A DNA stretch of 64,000 bases. It comes from Rhizobium sp. JAB6. GTDB lineage: Bacteria > Pseudomonadota > Alphaproteobacteria > Rhizobiales > Rhizobiaceae. The stretch spans positions 837,107 through 901,106 of the forward strand of contig NZ_PYJQ01000001.1 in the NCBI RefSeq assembly GCF_003024605.1, given 5' to 3'. Shown here piece after piece: positions 8,760-19,756 of this stretch; the stretch's first letter is position 1, and the number at the start of each line of letters is the position of its first letter. Under the pieces are notes generated by a model that saw nothing but the letters and a program-made list of their open reading frames with translations, ran no database searches and had not been told where the DNA came from. The translations under genes were made by a program, and so were the position numbers.

Positions 8760-8986
8760 GCGGCTCGACCCGGTTGACCAATGTCAACGCTGTAGCGCAA
8801 GCCCGTTAAACCTTACTGAATCTTTGTCATCATTTCCAATGCGTTAATGCTTATTTTACCAGGAAAGGCAAAATTGAAGAACTATCGAGGCTGTTGCCTC
8901 AATATCGCACCGATATCACGCTTTTTGTCGCAAAATCATACAGGGATTGATGCGGTGTGTTGGCATTCTTTCGGTTGGGGACAATT

Positions 8987-10294
8987 ATGAAACGACTTCT
9001 GATGGCTTTGTCTGCGGCCGTCTTGCTGTTGAGCGCTCCCGCGGCGAGCTTCGCCGGCAGCGCCTATTTCATCATGGACGCGAAGACCGGTAAGGTGCTG
9101 ACATCGAGCAATGCGGATGACCTCAACCATCCGGCATCGCTGACCAAAATGATGACTTTGTATATGACCTTCGAGGCCATCCACCGGGGCAAGCTGAGCT
9201 GGAACAGCCGGATCCCGGTTTCGCGCTTGGCCGCTGCCAAGCCGCCAACCAAGCTGGGCCTCAAGCCCGGTGGCACGGTGACTGTCCGCGAAGCCGTCGA
9301 TGGCATGATCATCAAGTCCGCCAATGATGCCGCGGCCGCCATGGCGGAAGCGCTCGGCGGCAGCGAAAGCGGCTTCGCGCGGATGATGACGCAGAAGGCG
9401 CGCGAACTCGGCATGCGCCGCACCACCTTCCTGAATGCTTCGGGCCTTCCGAACATGCAGCAGTGGACGACGGCGCGAGATATGTCGACGCTCGCCGTCG
9501 CGCTGATCAACAACTATCCCCAGGAATACCGTCTCTTCTCGCAGGCGAGCTTTAACTATCGTGGTCGTTACGTGCGCGGCCATAACAATCTGATGTATCG
9601 TTATGAAGGCATGGACGGCATCAAGACCGGCTATACCAATGCCTCCGGCTTCAACCTGGTCAGCGCCGTGCGCCAGGGCAATCGGCGCGTGATCGGCGTC
9701 GTTATGGGCGGCGCCACCGCGCGCGGCCGCGATGCGCTGATGGCGTCGCTGCTGGATCGCTATATCCCCAAGGCAAGCCCAGTCGCGACATCGCGTCTGG
9801 TGGCGAGCGTCGGCGGCGGCAAGGCGGCCAAGCAGGTCGAAGTGGCGTCTGCATCGGACGATGTTGCCGTGGATGTCGATGCGCAGACCACCGCAGCCAC
9901 CCCGCGCAAACGCGCGGAGATTGTTCCGATGGCATTCGCTGCCGCCTCGAATGTCACTGTTCCGATGGATCGCCCGGCTGCGATGGACGAAATCCTCGTC
10001 GACAACAAGCAGTCGGCAGCCGCAGCCAAGCCGGCGGTATCCGGAAGCTGGCAGGTGCAGATCGCGGCGACGCCGACCGTGCAGGCTGCCAAGGATCTGT
10101 TGTCCGAAGCGAAGTCCAAGGCAGGCAACGCGCTCGCCAACGCCTCGCCCTATACGGAGGCCGTCGGCAAGGGCCCCAGCACCGTCTATCGCGCCCGCTT
10201 CACCGGCTTTGCAAGCCGCGACGATGCGAGTTCGGCCTGCTCCGCTTTGAAGCGCAAGGACTTCGATTGCATGCTGCTGCCGAGCAAGGGCTGA
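8987..10294 (+). CDS. D-alanyl-D-alanine carboxypeptidase (PBP5/6 class) with C-terminal SPOR domain
   Basis: This penicillin-binding protein would trim the terminal D-Ala of peptidoglycan stem peptides. A signal peptide covers residues 1-23. The catalytic SxxK is S51-L-T-K54, the SxN motif is in IKSANDAA, and the KTG motif is in GIKTGYTNASG. After the S11 peptidase domain (to about residue 270) comes a low-complexity linker. A SPOR domain (SWQVQIAATPTVQAAK onward) ends the protein and would bind denuded glycan at the division site. I place the start at ATG 8987, after GGTTGGGG, which gives a normal signal peptide. Confidence 0.92.
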   Translation: MKRLLMALSAAVLLLSAPAASFAGSAYFIMDAKTGKVLTSSNADDLNHPASLTKMMTLYMTFEAIHRGKLSWNSRIPVSRLAAAKPPTKLGLKPGGTVTVREAVDGMIIKSANDAAAAMAEALGGSESGFARMMTQKARELGMRRTTFLNASGLPNMQQWTTARDMSTLAVALINNYPQEYRLFSQASFNYRGRYVRGHNNLMYRYEGMDGIKTGYTNASGFNLVSAVRQGNRRVIGVVMGGATARGRDALMASLLDRYIPKASPVATSRLVASVGGGKAAKQVEVASASDDVAVDVDAQTTAATPRKRAEIVPMAFAAASNVTVPMDRPAAMDEILVDNKQSAAAAKPAVSGSWQVQIAATPTVQAAKDLLSEAKSKAGNALANASPYTEAVGKGPSTVYRARFTGFASRDDASSACSALKRKDFDCMLLPSKG

Positions 10295-10316
10295 GCACAA
10301 TCTCAATTGTAATAAG

Positions 10317-10356
10317 GTCGAGCCGGCGGACCCATCTTCGCCGGCTCGACTTTTTT
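10317..10356 (+). terminator. Strong intrinsic terminator after the D,D-carboxypeptidase gene
   Basis: GTCGAGCCGGCG and CGCCGGCTCGAC form a perfect 12-bp stem around the loop GACCCATCTT, followed directly by TTTTTT (10351-10356). This would end transcription from the carboxypeptidase gene. It also rules out a TTG at 10355 as the start of the next gene. Confidence 0.9.
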
Positions 10357-10369
10357 GCGGGAATCGTTC

Positions 10370-10708
10370 ATGGATGTGGGGAACATAGAGGGAACGATTT
10401 CGATGCTGAAAGATCTGATGGAGCAATTCGAAACGGCCTCGGCCCTCTACGCCGCCGACAACGGGATGGAGCGCGACGACGATTGGTTCGTGCTGAAGCT
10501 CCAGGAGGAGATGGGCGAGCTGATCCAGATCTGGAACAGGGTCACCGGCCGCGGCCGTCGCAAGGGCATGAGCGATGCGGATCTGGCAACCGCACTTGCC
10601 GACGAAACGGCCGATGTGCTCGGCCATATTCTTCTATTCGCGCATCGCAACGGCCTGGATCTCAACGCTGCCATCGAGCGCAAGTGGCGTTTCCGCCCGT
10701 ATGAATAG
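10370..10708 (+). CDS. MazG-like nucleotide pyrophosphohydrolase family protein
   Basis: The protein (112 residues) has the all-alpha NTP pyrophosphatase pattern: KLQEEMGELIQIW (EExxE) and ADETADVLGHILLFA (ExxD), the metal-binding acidic pairs of MazG and dUTPase-like enzymes. It probably hydrolyses a nucleoside triphosphate to the monophosphate, but the substrate is unknown. ATG at 10370 has GGGA upstream. ATG at 10403, after GAGGGAA, is an equally good alternative and would remove 11 residues. It stands alone after a strong terminator and converges on tldD. Confidence 0.8.
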   Translation: MDVGNIEGTISMLKDLMEQFETASALYAADNGMERDDDWFVLKLQEEMGELIQIWNRVTGRGRRKGMSDADLATALADETADVLGHILLFAHRNGLDLNAAIERKWRFRPYE

Positions 10709-10717
10709 GGGAGGGGG

Positions 10718-12133
<1,416 letters not shown>

Positions 12134-12196
12134 GGGTCAGGTGCTCCGTTCAGAGCCGATGTAGGCTTCGCACCGCGCAAGAGCAAGCCCATCCAG

Positions 12197-12820
12197 TCAG
12201 GGAAGAGCGTCGTAACCTTCGGCGAAGCCCTTCAGATCCACGGGGATGCCGATGCCTTCTTCCGGTGACTGGAAGACGATGAAGGTTGCCGTGGCCCCGC
12301 TGCGCAGGGTCTTCAGCAATTGGTCCTCCAGCACGACTTCCGCGTAGCAGCCGTCGGAGAAGCAGCGCACGAAATAGGCGCGGCCGATATCCTTGCCGTC
12401 GATATTGAGGCCGAGACCGTTGGGCAACAGCACACCGAGCGGCGCCAGCACGCGAAGAATCTTGGACTTGCGGTCAGCCGTCTTCAGCACGACGACGGAC
12501 AGACCGATTTCCGGCCGATCCTCGGCAATCACGTTCTGCATCAGCGCGCATTGCTCGGTCGAAGCGCCGGCCGGCTTGTCGCAGACGACGGACCACGCGC
12601 CATGGCTGGAGCGAACCGTACCCGGCGGTTGCGGGACCTGGCTTGTCGGAACCTGCTGCGTGTGCGGCTGCTGCTGGCCCGGCTGGTCCGGCTGCAACTG
12701 TTGGGTCTGCTGCGCCGGCGGCTGAGTCTGCTGGCCCTGTTGCGCCCACGCGGGTGCGGCAACTGCGGCAGCGACGCTGCCGGTAACGAGCAAAAGCCGG
12801 GCAAGGGAACGAAAACCCAT
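12197..12820 (-). CDS. Invasion-associated locus B (IalB) family protein
   Basis: This 207-residue protein has a Sec signal peptide (RSLARLLLVTGSVAAAVAAPAWA), then a Gln/Pro-rich linker of about 45 residues. An IalB-like domain follows, with WSVVCDKPAG, EQCALMQNV and CFSDGCYAEVVL. The cysteines are placed as expected for the family. IalB was named in Bartonella; in free-living rhizobia its role is unclear but the location is periplasmic or outer membrane. I chose ATG 12820, preceded by GAGG, over an upstream in-frame Met because it gives a clean signal peptide. Confidence 0.85.
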   Translation of the reverse strand: MGFRSLARLLLVTGSVAAAVAAPAWAQQGQQTQPPAQQTQQLQPDQPGQQQPHTQQVPTSQVPQPPGTVRSSHGAWSVVCDKPAGASTEQCALMQNVIAEDRPEIGLSVVVLKTADRKSKILRVLAPLGVLLPNGLGLNIDGKDIGRAYFVRCFSDGCYAEVVLEDQLLKTLRSGATATFIVFQSPEEGIGIPVDLKGFAEGYDALP

Positions 12821-13159
12821 GGAAACCTCTAGATTCGAATCAGTGCCGCTATTGTTGAAGCCCAGGCCGGCAAATGAAAAGCCCCGGCTGCTGGATTCCA
12901 ACCGAGTACGGCGGAAATACGACGTCTACTCCATTTTGTCCCGGCGGCGCCATGGACCGCGATGCAATTTTTCGTATGATGATGAAATGCTTGCCATGTC
13001 CGCGACAAGCATGGGGGATATTCGCGCAAAAATGCCGCACTAACAAATGTCTTGAGTTGTTGCGGAGCACCCCAAACTGTGGTTTGAAGCGCAATGGATT
13101 GTAGGGATACTGCGTTTGAGGAAGATCTGGGATCAAACGCTGGAGGGAGAGACATCGTG
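12821..13159. other. 339-bp divergent region between the IalB-family gene and the cytochrome oxidase operon
   Basis: This stretch must contain the promoter of the cox operon and that of the ialB-tldD unit. I see no coding sequence I would defend. A perfect 7-bp inverted repeat ATGCTTG...CAAGCAT spans 12987-13012. GGAGGGAGA at 13142-13150 is the ribosome site of ctaC. No canonical FixK/FNR box was found. Confidence 0.55.
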
Positions 13160-14047
13160 ATGAAAAGAGCTTACGCGGCTCTGGCGGCTATGATCTGTCT
13201 GCTTTTTGCGACAGGCAGCTACGCCGATCAGCCGAGACCTTGGGAAACCGGTATGCAGCAGGCGGCAACCGGCAACATGCATCAAATCCGCTGGTTTGAG
13301 GCATACACGCTTTGGTTTATCATTCCGATCACGCTGCTTGTTTTGGCCCTGCTGGTGGTGGTCATGGTCAAGTTCCGGGCTTCCAAGAACCCGGTTCCAT
13401 CCAAAACGAGCCACAATACGCTGATCGAAGTCATCTGGACCATCGGACCGGTCCTCATTCTTCTCTTCCTGGCTATTCCCTCCTTCAATCTACTGACCGA
13501 TCAGCTGACCTTCCCGGAGAAGACGGATGTCACCGTCAAGGCGACGGCGACGCAATGGCAGTGGAACTATGAATATGAGGGCAGCGGCGCAACGCCCGTC
13601 GCCTTCGATTCCTTCATGCTGAAGGAGCAGGACCGCACCGCCGCCGGCAAGGACGACAAATCGAAATATCCGCGGCTGCTTGCTGTCGACAACGAAATGG
13701 TCGTTCCCGTCGGCAAGAACGTGCGCCTTCTCATCACCGCCGCGCCGACCGACGTCATCCATTCCTTCGCCATGCCTGCATTTGGTGTTAGGATTGACGC
13801 CATTCCGGGTCGTCTGAACGAAACCTGGTTCAATGCTGACCGCGAAGGCCTGTACTATGGACAGTGTTCCGAGCTCTGCGGCAAGGATCATTCTTTCATG
13901 CCGATCGCCATCCGTGTCGTCTCCGACGATCAGTACAAGCAGTGGCTGGCCGCTGCTGCAACCGATGTCGGCAAGGCGAACAAGGCTCTGATGGCCGCCG
14001 TCGATCAACCGACGACCGTCAAGGTCGCGGAAAATACGGCGAAGTAA
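13160..14047 (+). CDS. ctaC: Cytochrome c oxidase subunit II (aa3 type)
   Basis: Subunit II carries the CuA centre that receives electrons from cytochrome c. A signal peptide (to about residue 23) is followed by two transmembrane helices and a periplasmic cupredoxin domain. The aromatic patch [11 protein letters not shown] and the CuA ligands in [12 protein letters not shown] (two Cys, His, Met) are intact. The start is ATG 13160; GTG 13157 directly before it cannot be excluded. It opens the operon ctaC-ctaD-ctaB-coxF-ctaG-ctaE. Confidence 0.96.
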   Translation: MKRAYAALAAMICLLFATGSYADQPRPWETGMQQAATGNMHQIRWFEAYTLWFIIPITLLVLALLVVVMVKFRASKNPVPSKTSHNTLIEVIWTIGPVLILLFLAIPSFNLLTDQLTFPEKTDVTVKATATQWQWNYEYEGSGATPVAFDSFMLKEQDRTAAGKDDKSKYPRLLAVDNEMVVPVGKNVRLLITAAPTDVIHSFAMPAFGVRIDAIPGRLNETWFNADREGLYYGQCSELCGKDHSFMPIAIRVVSDDQYKQWLAAAATDVGKANKALMAAVDQPTTVKVAENTAK

Positions 14048-14060
14048 GAGGGTAGGAACA

Positions 14061-15755
14061 ATGGCTGGATCCAAGGTACACGACGATCATTCGCATGATC
14101 TTCAAGACGCGCACGCGCACGACGATCATCACGCACACAAGCAGACCTTCGCCGAGCGTTGGCTGTTTTCGACGAATCACAAGGACATCGGCACGCTCTA
14201 TCTGATCTTCGCGATCTTTGCGGGCGTGATCGGCTTCCTCCTCTCCGTTGCCATCCGCATGGAATTGCAGGAGCCCGGCATCCAGATCTTCAGCGGTCTG
14301 GCCTCGATGGTCTACGGCTTCTCGGGAGATGCCGCCATCGATGGCGGCAAGCAGATGTACAACGTCTTCGTCACCGCCCATGCGCTGATCATGATCTTCT
14401 TCATGGTCATGCCGGCGATGATCGGCGGCTTTGCCAACTGGATGGTGCCGATCATGATCGGCGCGCCTGACATGGCGTTCCCGCGCCTCAACAACATTTC
14501 CTTCTGGCTGCTCGTTCCGGCCTTCCTGCTGCTCATCCTTTCGATGTTCGTCGAAGGCCCGGCAGGCGCATACGGCGCGGGCGGCGGCTGGACGATGTAT
14601 GTGCCCTTGTCGGGCACGGTCGGCCATCCCGGCCCGGCGATCGATCTGGTCATCTTCGCGCTGCATATTGCGGGTGCTTCTTCGATCCTCGGCGCGATCA
14701 ACTTCATCACCACGATCCTGAACATGCGCGCTCCCGGCATGACGCTGCACAAGATGCCGCTGTTTGCCTGGTCGGTTCTGATCACCGCCTTCCTGCTGCT
14801 TCTGTCGCTCCCGGTTCTCGCCGGCGCCATCACCATGGTGCTGACCGACCGCAATTTCGGCACGACCTTCTTCGCGCCGGAAGGCGGCGGCGACCCGCTG
14901 CTCTACCAGCACCTCTTCTGGTTCTTCGGCCATCCGGAAGTCTACATCCTGATCCTGCCCGGCTTCGGCATGATCAGCCACATCATCTCGACCTTCTCGC
15001 GCAAGCCGATCTTCGGTTATCTCGGCATGGCCTACGCCATGGTCGCGATCGGCGCCGTCGGCTTCGTCGTCTGGGCTCACCACATGTATGTGACCGGCCT
15101 GTCGCTCGACACGCAGCGCTACTTCGTCTTCGCGACGATGGTCATCGCGGTACCGACGGGCGTCAAGGTCTTCTCGTGGATAGCGACGATGTGGGGCGGC
15201 TCGATCCAGTTCCGCACGCCGATGATCTGGGCGCTCGGCTTCATCTTCCTGTTCACGCTCGGCGGTGTCACCGGCGTCCAGCTCGCCAATGCCGGCCTCG
15301 ACCGCGAACTGCATGCGACCTATTACGTCGTGGCCCACTTCCACTACGTTCTGTCGCTCGGCGCCGTCTTCGCCATCTTCGCCGCCTGGTACTACTGGTT
15401 CCCGAAGATGACCGGCTATATGTACAATGAGCGGATCGGCAACTGGCACTTCTGGATCACCTTCATCGGCGTGAACATGGTGTTCTTCCCGCAGCACTTC
15501 CTGGGTCGTGCCGGCATGCCGCGCCGTTACATCGACTATCCGGATGCCTATGCCGGCTGGAATTTCGTTTCCTCCATCGGCTCCTATGTCGCAGCCGTAG
15601 GCCTTTGCTTCTTCTTCTGGGGCGTTATAGATGCCTTCGCAAAGAAGCGTGTCGCAGGCGACAATCCCTGGGGCGAGGGCGCAACCACGCTCGAGTGGCA
15701 GCTTTCGTCGCCGCCGCCCCACCATCAGTGGGAAGAGCTGCCGCGCATCAAGTAG
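14061..15755 (+). CDS. ctaD: Cytochrome c oxidase subunit I (aa3 type)
   Basis: This 564-residue subunit holds heme a and the heme a3-CuB site. It has about twelve transmembrane helices. The CuB/cross-linked His-Tyr motif lies in [18 protein letters not shown], the two further CuB histidines in WAHHMY, and the heme ligands in [12 protein letters not shown]. The K- and D-channel residues look standard. The N-terminus is rich in His and Asp ([20 protein letters not shown]), a feature of some rhizobial subunits that might bind metal. It follows ctaC by 13 bases. Confidence 0.97.
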   Translation: MAGSKVHDDHSHDLQDAHAHDDHHAHKQTFAERWLFSTNHKDIGTLYLIFAIFAGVIGFLLSVAIRMELQEPGIQIFSGLASMVYGFSGDAAIDGGKQMYNVFVTAHALIMIFFMVMPAMIGGFANWMVPIMIGAPDMAFPRLNNISFWLLVPAFLLLILSMFVEGPAGAYGAGGGWTMYVPLSGTVGHPGPAIDLVIFALHIAGASSILGAINFITTILNMRAPGMTLHKMPLFAWSVLITAFLLLLSLPVLAGAITMVLTDRNFGTTFFAPEGGGDPLLYQHLFWFFGHPEVYILILPGFGMISHIISTFSRKPIFGYLGMAYAMVAIGAVGFVVWAHHMYVTGLSLDTQRYFVFATMVIAVPTGVKVFSWIATMWGGSIQFRTPMIWALGFIFLFTLGGVTGVQLANAGLDRELHATYYVVAHFHYVLSLGAVFAIFAAWYYWFPKMTGYMYNERIGNWHFWITFIGVNMVFFPQHFLGRAGMPRRYIDYPDAYAGWNFVSSIGSYVAAVGLCFFFWGVIDAFAKKRVAGDNPWGEGATTLEWQLSSPPPHHQWEELPRIK

Positions 15756-15813
15756 CTCATTTCCGGACGCCGTGATAAGCGGCGTCCGGCTCAACGGATC
15801 ATTGGAAGAAAGA

Positions 15814-16773
15814 ATGACGGTCATCGACAATCACGAAGCGCTCGCAAAGCAAGGCGATACTGGCCTGTCGGAAGCGGGTGCGCGCGATTATTTCGAGCTT
15901 CTGAAGCCGCGTGTGATGTCGCTGGTCGTCTTCACCGCCTTTACCGGGCTGGTGCTGGCCCCCGGCCACATTAACCCCGTTCTCGGCTTCATCGCCATTC
16001 TTTGCATTGCCGTCGGTGCCGGCGCGTCGGGCGCGCTGAACATGTGGTACGATGCCGATATCGACGCCGTCATGAGCCGCACCGCACGCCGGCCGATACC
16101 CTCTGGCCGCATCAACCCCTCGGAAGCCCTGGCCTTCGGCCTGGTGCTGTCGGGATTTTCGGTGACGATCCTCGGCCTGGCGATCAACTGGCTTTCGGCC
16201 GGCATTCTCGCCTTCACCATTTTCTTCTATGCCGTCGTCTACACGATGTGGCTGAAGCGCTCGACGCCGCAGAACATCGTCATCGGCGGTGCAGCCGGCG
16301 CTTTCCCGCCCGTCATCGGCTGGGCCTGCGTGACCGGCAGCGTGCCGGTCGAAAGCATCGTGCTCTTCCTCATCATCTTCCTTTGGACCCCTGCCCATTT
16401 CTGGGCGCTGGCACTGTTCAAGATGGGGGATTACGAGGCCGTCGGCGTACCCATGCTGCCGAATGTCTCCGGCGCCCAGACGACGAAGAACCAGATCGTC
16501 GTCTATGCGGTGCTGACCGCGATCTTCGGCGTCGTGCCGGCCTTCCTGGGATTTGCAAGCTTCGGTTATGGTGTCGTTGCCGCAGCGCTCGGCGCGATCT
16601 TCGTGCACTGTTCCATCGCCGTCTGGCGCATGGCCGATAGCGACGTGAAGATGGTGCCGGCAAAGAAGCTCTTCGGCTTTTCCATTTTCTATCTTTTCGC
16701 GATCTTTTCCGCGCTGCTGATCGACCGCCTCGTTGCCGTGCTGATGTCGGGCGGTGCCGGAGGCTGGCTATGA
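15814..16773 (+). CDS. ctaB: Protoheme IX farnesyltransferase (heme O synthase)
   Basis: CtaB attaches a farnesyl group to heme b, the first step toward heme a for the neighbouring oxidase. It is a multispanning UbiA-family prenyltransferase. The first prenyl-diphosphate motif is [19 protein letters not shown], and [23 protein letters not shown] is the second conserved region. I place the start at ATG 15814, preceded by GGAAGAAAG. The frame is open back into ctaD but that part is not protein-like. Its stop overlaps the coxF start as ATGA. Confidence 0.95.
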   Translation: MTVIDNHEALAKQGDTGLSEAGARDYFELLKPRVMSLVVFTAFTGLVLAPGHINPVLGFIAILCIAVGAGASGALNMWYDADIDAVMSRTARRPIPSGRINPSEALAFGLVLSGFSVTILGLAINWLSAGILAFTIFFYAVVYTMWLKRSTPQNIVIGGAAGAFPPVIGWACVTGSVPVESIVLFLIIFLWTPAHFWALALFKMGDYEAVGVPMLPNVSGAQTTKNQIVVYAVLTAIFGVVPAFLGFASFGYGVVAAALGAIFVHCSIAVWRMADSDVKMVPAKKLFGFSIFYLFAIFSALLIDRLVAVLMSGGAGGWL

Positions 16774-16910
16774 TCGAACTTGTCAAGCTGACGGACGCGC
16801 AGAAGAAATCGCGGCGAGGGCGCAACATTGCGCTCGGGCTGGTACTTGCCGGTCTGGTGGTCCTGTTCTACGCGATCACCATCATCAAGGTCGGTTCCGG
16901 ACACGTTTGA
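16770..16910 (+). CDS. coxF: Small membrane protein CoxF of the oxidase operon
   Basis: This 46-residue protein runs from ATG 16770, overlapping the ctaB stop by four bases (ATGA), to TGA 16908-16910. It has a basic, cytoplasmic-looking N-terminus ([12 protein letters not shown]) and one transmembrane helix ([20 protein letters not shown]). Genes of this size and place recur in rhizobial cox operons under the name coxF. The function is not well established; a role in oxidase assembly or stability is inferred from position. ctaG begins 9 bases later. Confidence 0.85.
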   Translation: MIELVKLTDAQKKSRRGRNIALGLVLAGLVVLFYAITIIKVGSGHV

Positions 16911-16919
16911 GGAGGCGTG

Positions 16920-17531
16920 ATGGAGGGGGAGGTTACAAAAAGCACGAGGAGCGGCGCCCGTAACAACGGGATGATCGTTGCCATGTGCCTGAGCTTCGTC
17001 GTCGGCATGAGCGCCATGTGCGCCGCCGCCGTGCCGCTCTATCGCATGTTCTGCCAGGTGACGGGCTATAACGGTACCACGCAACGAGCCGAGCAGGTGT
17101 CGAACGTCATCCTCGACAAGAAGATCCAGGTTTCCTTCGATGCCAATGTCGCGCCCGGCCTGCCATGGGATTTCAAGCCGCTGCAGGCATCGGTAAGCCC
17201 GAAGATCGGCGAGACCGTCGAGGTAAAGTTCCAGATCGAGAACAAGTCGGACAAGACGGAGCGCGGCCAGGCGATCTTCAACGTCTCGCCCCTGGAGGCC
17301 GGGGTCTATTTCAACAAGGTCCAGTGCTTCTGCTTCAACGAGACGGATCTCGCGCCTGGGGAAAAGCGCGAGATGTCGGTGGTTTTCTATGTCGATCCTG
17401 AGATCGCCAGGGCTCCGGAAACCAAGACGATCAACGCGCTGACACTATCCTATACCTATTACCCACGGGAAGGCGCAAAGCCCGTGGCATCCAACGACGC
17501 CGCAGTGCGGCGGGTGGAAAAAAAGCTTTGA
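16920..17531 (+). CDS. ctaG: Cytochrome c oxidase assembly protein CtaG (Cox11 family)
   Basis: Cox11/CtaG delivers copper to the CuB site of subunit I. One N-terminal transmembrane helix anchors an immunoglobulin-like periplasmic domain. The copper-binding motif VQCFCF is present, and so is the conserved N-terminal cysteine ([14 protein letters not shown]). The start is ATG 16920 rather than GTG 16917, because GGAGG at 16910-16914 is too close to the GTG. It sits between coxF and ctaE in the operon. Confidence 0.94.
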   Translation: MEGEVTKSTRSGARNNGMIVAMCLSFVVGMSAMCAAAVPLYRMFCQVTGYNGTTQRAEQVSNVILDKKIQVSFDANVAPGLPWDFKPLQASVSPKIGETVEVKFQIENKSDKTERGQAIFNVSPLEAGVYFNKVQCFCFNETDLAPGEKREMSVVFYVDPEIARAPETKTINALTLSYTYYPREGAKPVASNDAAVRRVEKKL

Positions 17532-17594
17532 TGGAGAGTGCTTTTCGGTTTGACCGGAAGCAATATGGGAAAAAGTTATTCGGGGATTGCTGAT

Positions 17595-18473
17595 ATGGCC
17601 GAAGTGCATCAGAGAAAACACGATTATCACATTATCGATCCCAGCCCATGGCCGATCATTGCGGCCTTTGGGGCCTTCGTGATCACCTTCGGCGGTGTCT
17701 GCTTCATGCGCTACCTGAATGGCGGCGCGCTGCATCTGTTCGGGATCAATTTCGCCCAGCCCTGGCTGTTCTTCATCGGTCTCGCCGTCGTCCTCTACGT
17801 CATGTACGGCTGGTGGGCCGATACGATCAAGGAGGCCCACGAGGGCGCGCATACCCGCGTCGTGTCGCTGCATCTGCGCTACGGCATGATCATGTTCATC
17901 GCCTCCGAGGTGATGTTCTTCGTCGCCTGGTTCTGGGCCTATTTCGATGTCAGCCTGTTCCCGAACGAGGCGATCCAGGCGTCGCGCACGGCCTTCCTCG
18001 GCGGCCAGTTCCCGCCGAAAGGCCTTGAAGTTCTCGACCCCTGGCACCTGCCGATTTACAACACCATCATCCTGCTCCTCTCCGGCACGACGGTCACCTG
18101 GGCGCACCATGCGCTGCTGCATGGCGACCGCAAGGGGCTGATCCAGGGCCTGACGCTGACCGTGCTGCTCGGTGCGCTGTTCTCCTGCGTCCAGGCCTAT
18201 GAATATGCGCACGCTCCATTCGCGTTCAAAAACTCGATTTACGGCGCGACTTTCTTCATGGCGACCGGCTTCCATGGTTTCCACGTTCTGATCGGTACGA
18301 TCTTCCTGCTGGTCTGCCTGGTTCGCGCCATCAGGGGCGATTTCACGCCGAAGCAGCATTTCGGCTTCGAGGCGGCGGCCTGGTACTGGCACTTCGTCGA
18401 CGTGGTCTGGCTTTTCCTGTTCTTCTGCATCTACATCTGGGGCAGCTGGGGCGCACCGCTCGCCGCTGGTTGA
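17595..18473 (+). CDS. ctaE: Cytochrome c oxidase subunit III
   Basis: Subunit III is a seven-helix membrane protein that stabilises the oxidase. The sequence shows the expected N-terminal HDYHIIDPSPWP, the EVMFFVAWFWAYF helix, TTVTWAHHALLHGDR and the closing WYWHFVDVVWLFLFF. The start is ATG 17595 (MAEVHQRKHDYH); upstream in-frame Mets add a stretch unlike the family. The operon ends with an intrinsic terminator 26 bases downstream. Confidence 0.96.
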   Translation: MAEVHQRKHDYHIIDPSPWPIIAAFGAFVITFGGVCFMRYLNGGALHLFGINFAQPWLFFIGLAVVLYVMYGWWADTIKEAHEGAHTRVVSLHLRYGMIMFIASEVMFFVAWFWAYFDVSLFPNEAIQASRTAFLGGQFPPKGLEVLDPWHLPIYNTIILLLSGTTVTWAHHALLHGDRKGLIQGLTLTVLLGALFSCVQAYEYAHAPFAFKNSIYGATFFMATGFHGFHVLIGTIFLLVCLVRAIRGDFTPKQHFGFEAAAWYWHFVDVVWLFLFFCIYIWGSWGAPLAAG

Positions 18474-18499
18474 TCGGCAGTGATCTCTGGAAAACAAAG

Positions 18500-18525
18500 G
18501 GCGGGCGCTCAGCGTCCGCCTTTTT
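18500..18525 (+). terminator. Intrinsic terminator of the cytochrome oxidase operon
   Basis: GGCGGGCGC and GCGTCCGCC form a nine-pair stem (one G-T pair) around loop TCA, followed by TTTTT. It lies just after ctaE and just before the stop of the convergent kinase-like gene. Confidence 0.85.
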
Positions 18526-18531
18526 ACGTCC

Positions 18532-19182
18532 TCAATCTTTAGAGGCAAGCCTTTCGAACGCAGTCGGATAGGGCAGGCCTTTGGCGAGCAATTGCCGGAT
18601 TTCCTCGGCGCAGGTCTCAGGGCTTTTCACCGACGTATCGACTTCCAGATCATAGATGCCGGGTCGGTGCACCTGTTCCTGCCAGGCAATTACCGGCGCG
18701 GGGACAGGCATACCAGCTTCGATCTTCACGTAAGTACCCTGTCTTTCCGGCCCTTCCGCCAGTCGCCGCTGCATGATGACATCGAGCGGGCAGCGCACTC
18801 CGACGAACAGAACGGGCAGCCCTGCCAGCAGCCGAGCGCAATCGGCAAGGATGCCGCGCGGTTGCGAATAGCTGTCGTGATGGCCGAATTCGGCGATGAC
18901 ATTGAGCCCCATGCGGCTATGTGCGGCGATCGAGGCATAGAGTGCGGCATAAAGGCGCGCAACCAGCGGCTCCAGGTCGGGCCGCTCGCCGCCGGCGCGC
19001 AGGCCGATACCCGGACGATAGCGTGGAGGCGTGATATGCCGCACATGGGCATCGACGCCGAGATTGACCCACACGCCCTCGAAATCAGCCTGTATCACCT
19101 CGACGATGCTGCTTTTTCCGGATCGCGGCGCGCCGTTGAGAATGATGATCTGACCAAGAGGCGAGCCTTCGTTGCCGGCCAT
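18532..19182 (-). CDS. P-loop kinase, chloramphenicol phosphotransferase-like family
   Basis: This 216-residue protein has a Walker A motif GAPRSGKSS right after the first strand (QIIILNGAP). The layout resembles chloramphenicol 3-O-phosphotransferase-like proteins, with VGVRCPLDVIMQRR and a C-terminal DLEVDTSVKSPETCAEEI segment. The real substrate is unknown, and a resistance role should not be assumed. The start at 19182 is chosen because sequence upstream of MAGNEGSPLGQ is not protein-like. It is the only leftward gene between ctaE and DUF983, which breaks an otherwise co-directional cluster. Confidence 0.75.
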   Translation of the reverse strand: MAGNEGSPLGQIIILNGAPRSGKSSIVEVIQADFEGVWVNLGVDAHVRHITPPRYRPGIGLRAGGERPDLEPLVARLYAALYASIAAHSRMGLNVIAEFGHHDSYSQPRGILADCARLLAGLPVLFVGVRCPLDVIMQRRLAEGPERQGTYVKIEAGMPVPAPVIAWQEQVHRPGIYDLEVDTSVKSPETCAEEIRQLLAKGLPYPTAFERLASKD

Positions 19183-19336
19183 GACTTCAATCCTTTTAGC
19201 GTGCTTTCCCTGGCCGCAGAGGCGGGAGGTGTCCGCGCTTTTCGATTGGACGGATGCCTGCATCGCGGTTACTGATGATGACAGGGGCGAGATCGACAGG
19301 CTCGCTCGCAAAAGGCAGACCGATCGAGACCGAACT

Positions 19337-19756
19337 TTGACCTCAGAGAAAGACAAGACGCCGGACGAGGCTTCCCATGGTGACAGCGCTCTCTTTGCGC
19401 CTGTCGATCCATTCAAGGTCGGCATTAAGGGATGTTGCCCGCGTTGCGGCCAAGGCAAGCTCTTTGATGGATTATTATCGCTGAAGCCGCGCTGTGCCGC
19501 CTGCGATCTGGATTATGCCTTCGCCGATGCCGGCGATGGCCCGGCGGTCTTCGTCATCCTTATCGTCGGTTTCATTGTCATCGGCCTGGTCCTCTGGATG
19601 CAGATCAATTATGCGCCGCCGGTATGGGTCTATATCGTGCTGTTCGCTCCGCTGACGATCATCCTTTCGCTTCTGTCTCTGCGCTGGTGCAAGGGCATCC
19701 TGATCGCCCTGCAATATCGCAATAATGCAGCCGAAGGGCGCGTCCATCGTGACTGA
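19337..19756 (+). CDS. DUF983 family membrane protein
   Basis: A Cys4 motif (CCPRCGQGKLF...PRCAACDLDY) suggests a zinc ribbon at residues 30-57. Two transmembrane helices follow (AVFVILIVGFIVIGLVLWMQI and VWVYIVLFAPLTIILSLLSLRW). DUF983 genes often lie next to cox genes and surf1 in alphaproteobacteria, so a link to oxidase assembly is plausible but unproven. The start is uncertain: TTG 19337 gives 139 residues, the usual family size, and the only in-frame ATG (19172) adds a non-conserved extension. The end overlaps surf1. Confidence 0.8.
   Translation: MTSEKDKTPDEASHGDSALFAPVDPFKVGIKGCCPRCGQGKLFDGLLSLKPRCAACDLDYAFADAGDGPAVFVILIVGFIVIGLVLWMQINYAPPVWVYIVLFAPLTIILSLLSLRWCKGILIALQYRNNAAEGRVHRD

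Noticed and set aside
10355..10369. TTG start for the MazG-like protein
   Set aside because: The codon lies in the T-run of a strong terminator for the previous gene.
12819..13043. A 74-codon frame in the ialB-ctaC gap
   Set aside because: No ribosome site, no recognisable protein character, and it lies across the expected divergent promoters.
18532..19182. Chloramphenicol resistance gene
   Set aside because: Only the P-loop family resemblance is visible. The family includes many kinases of unknown substrate, so a resistance label is not supported.
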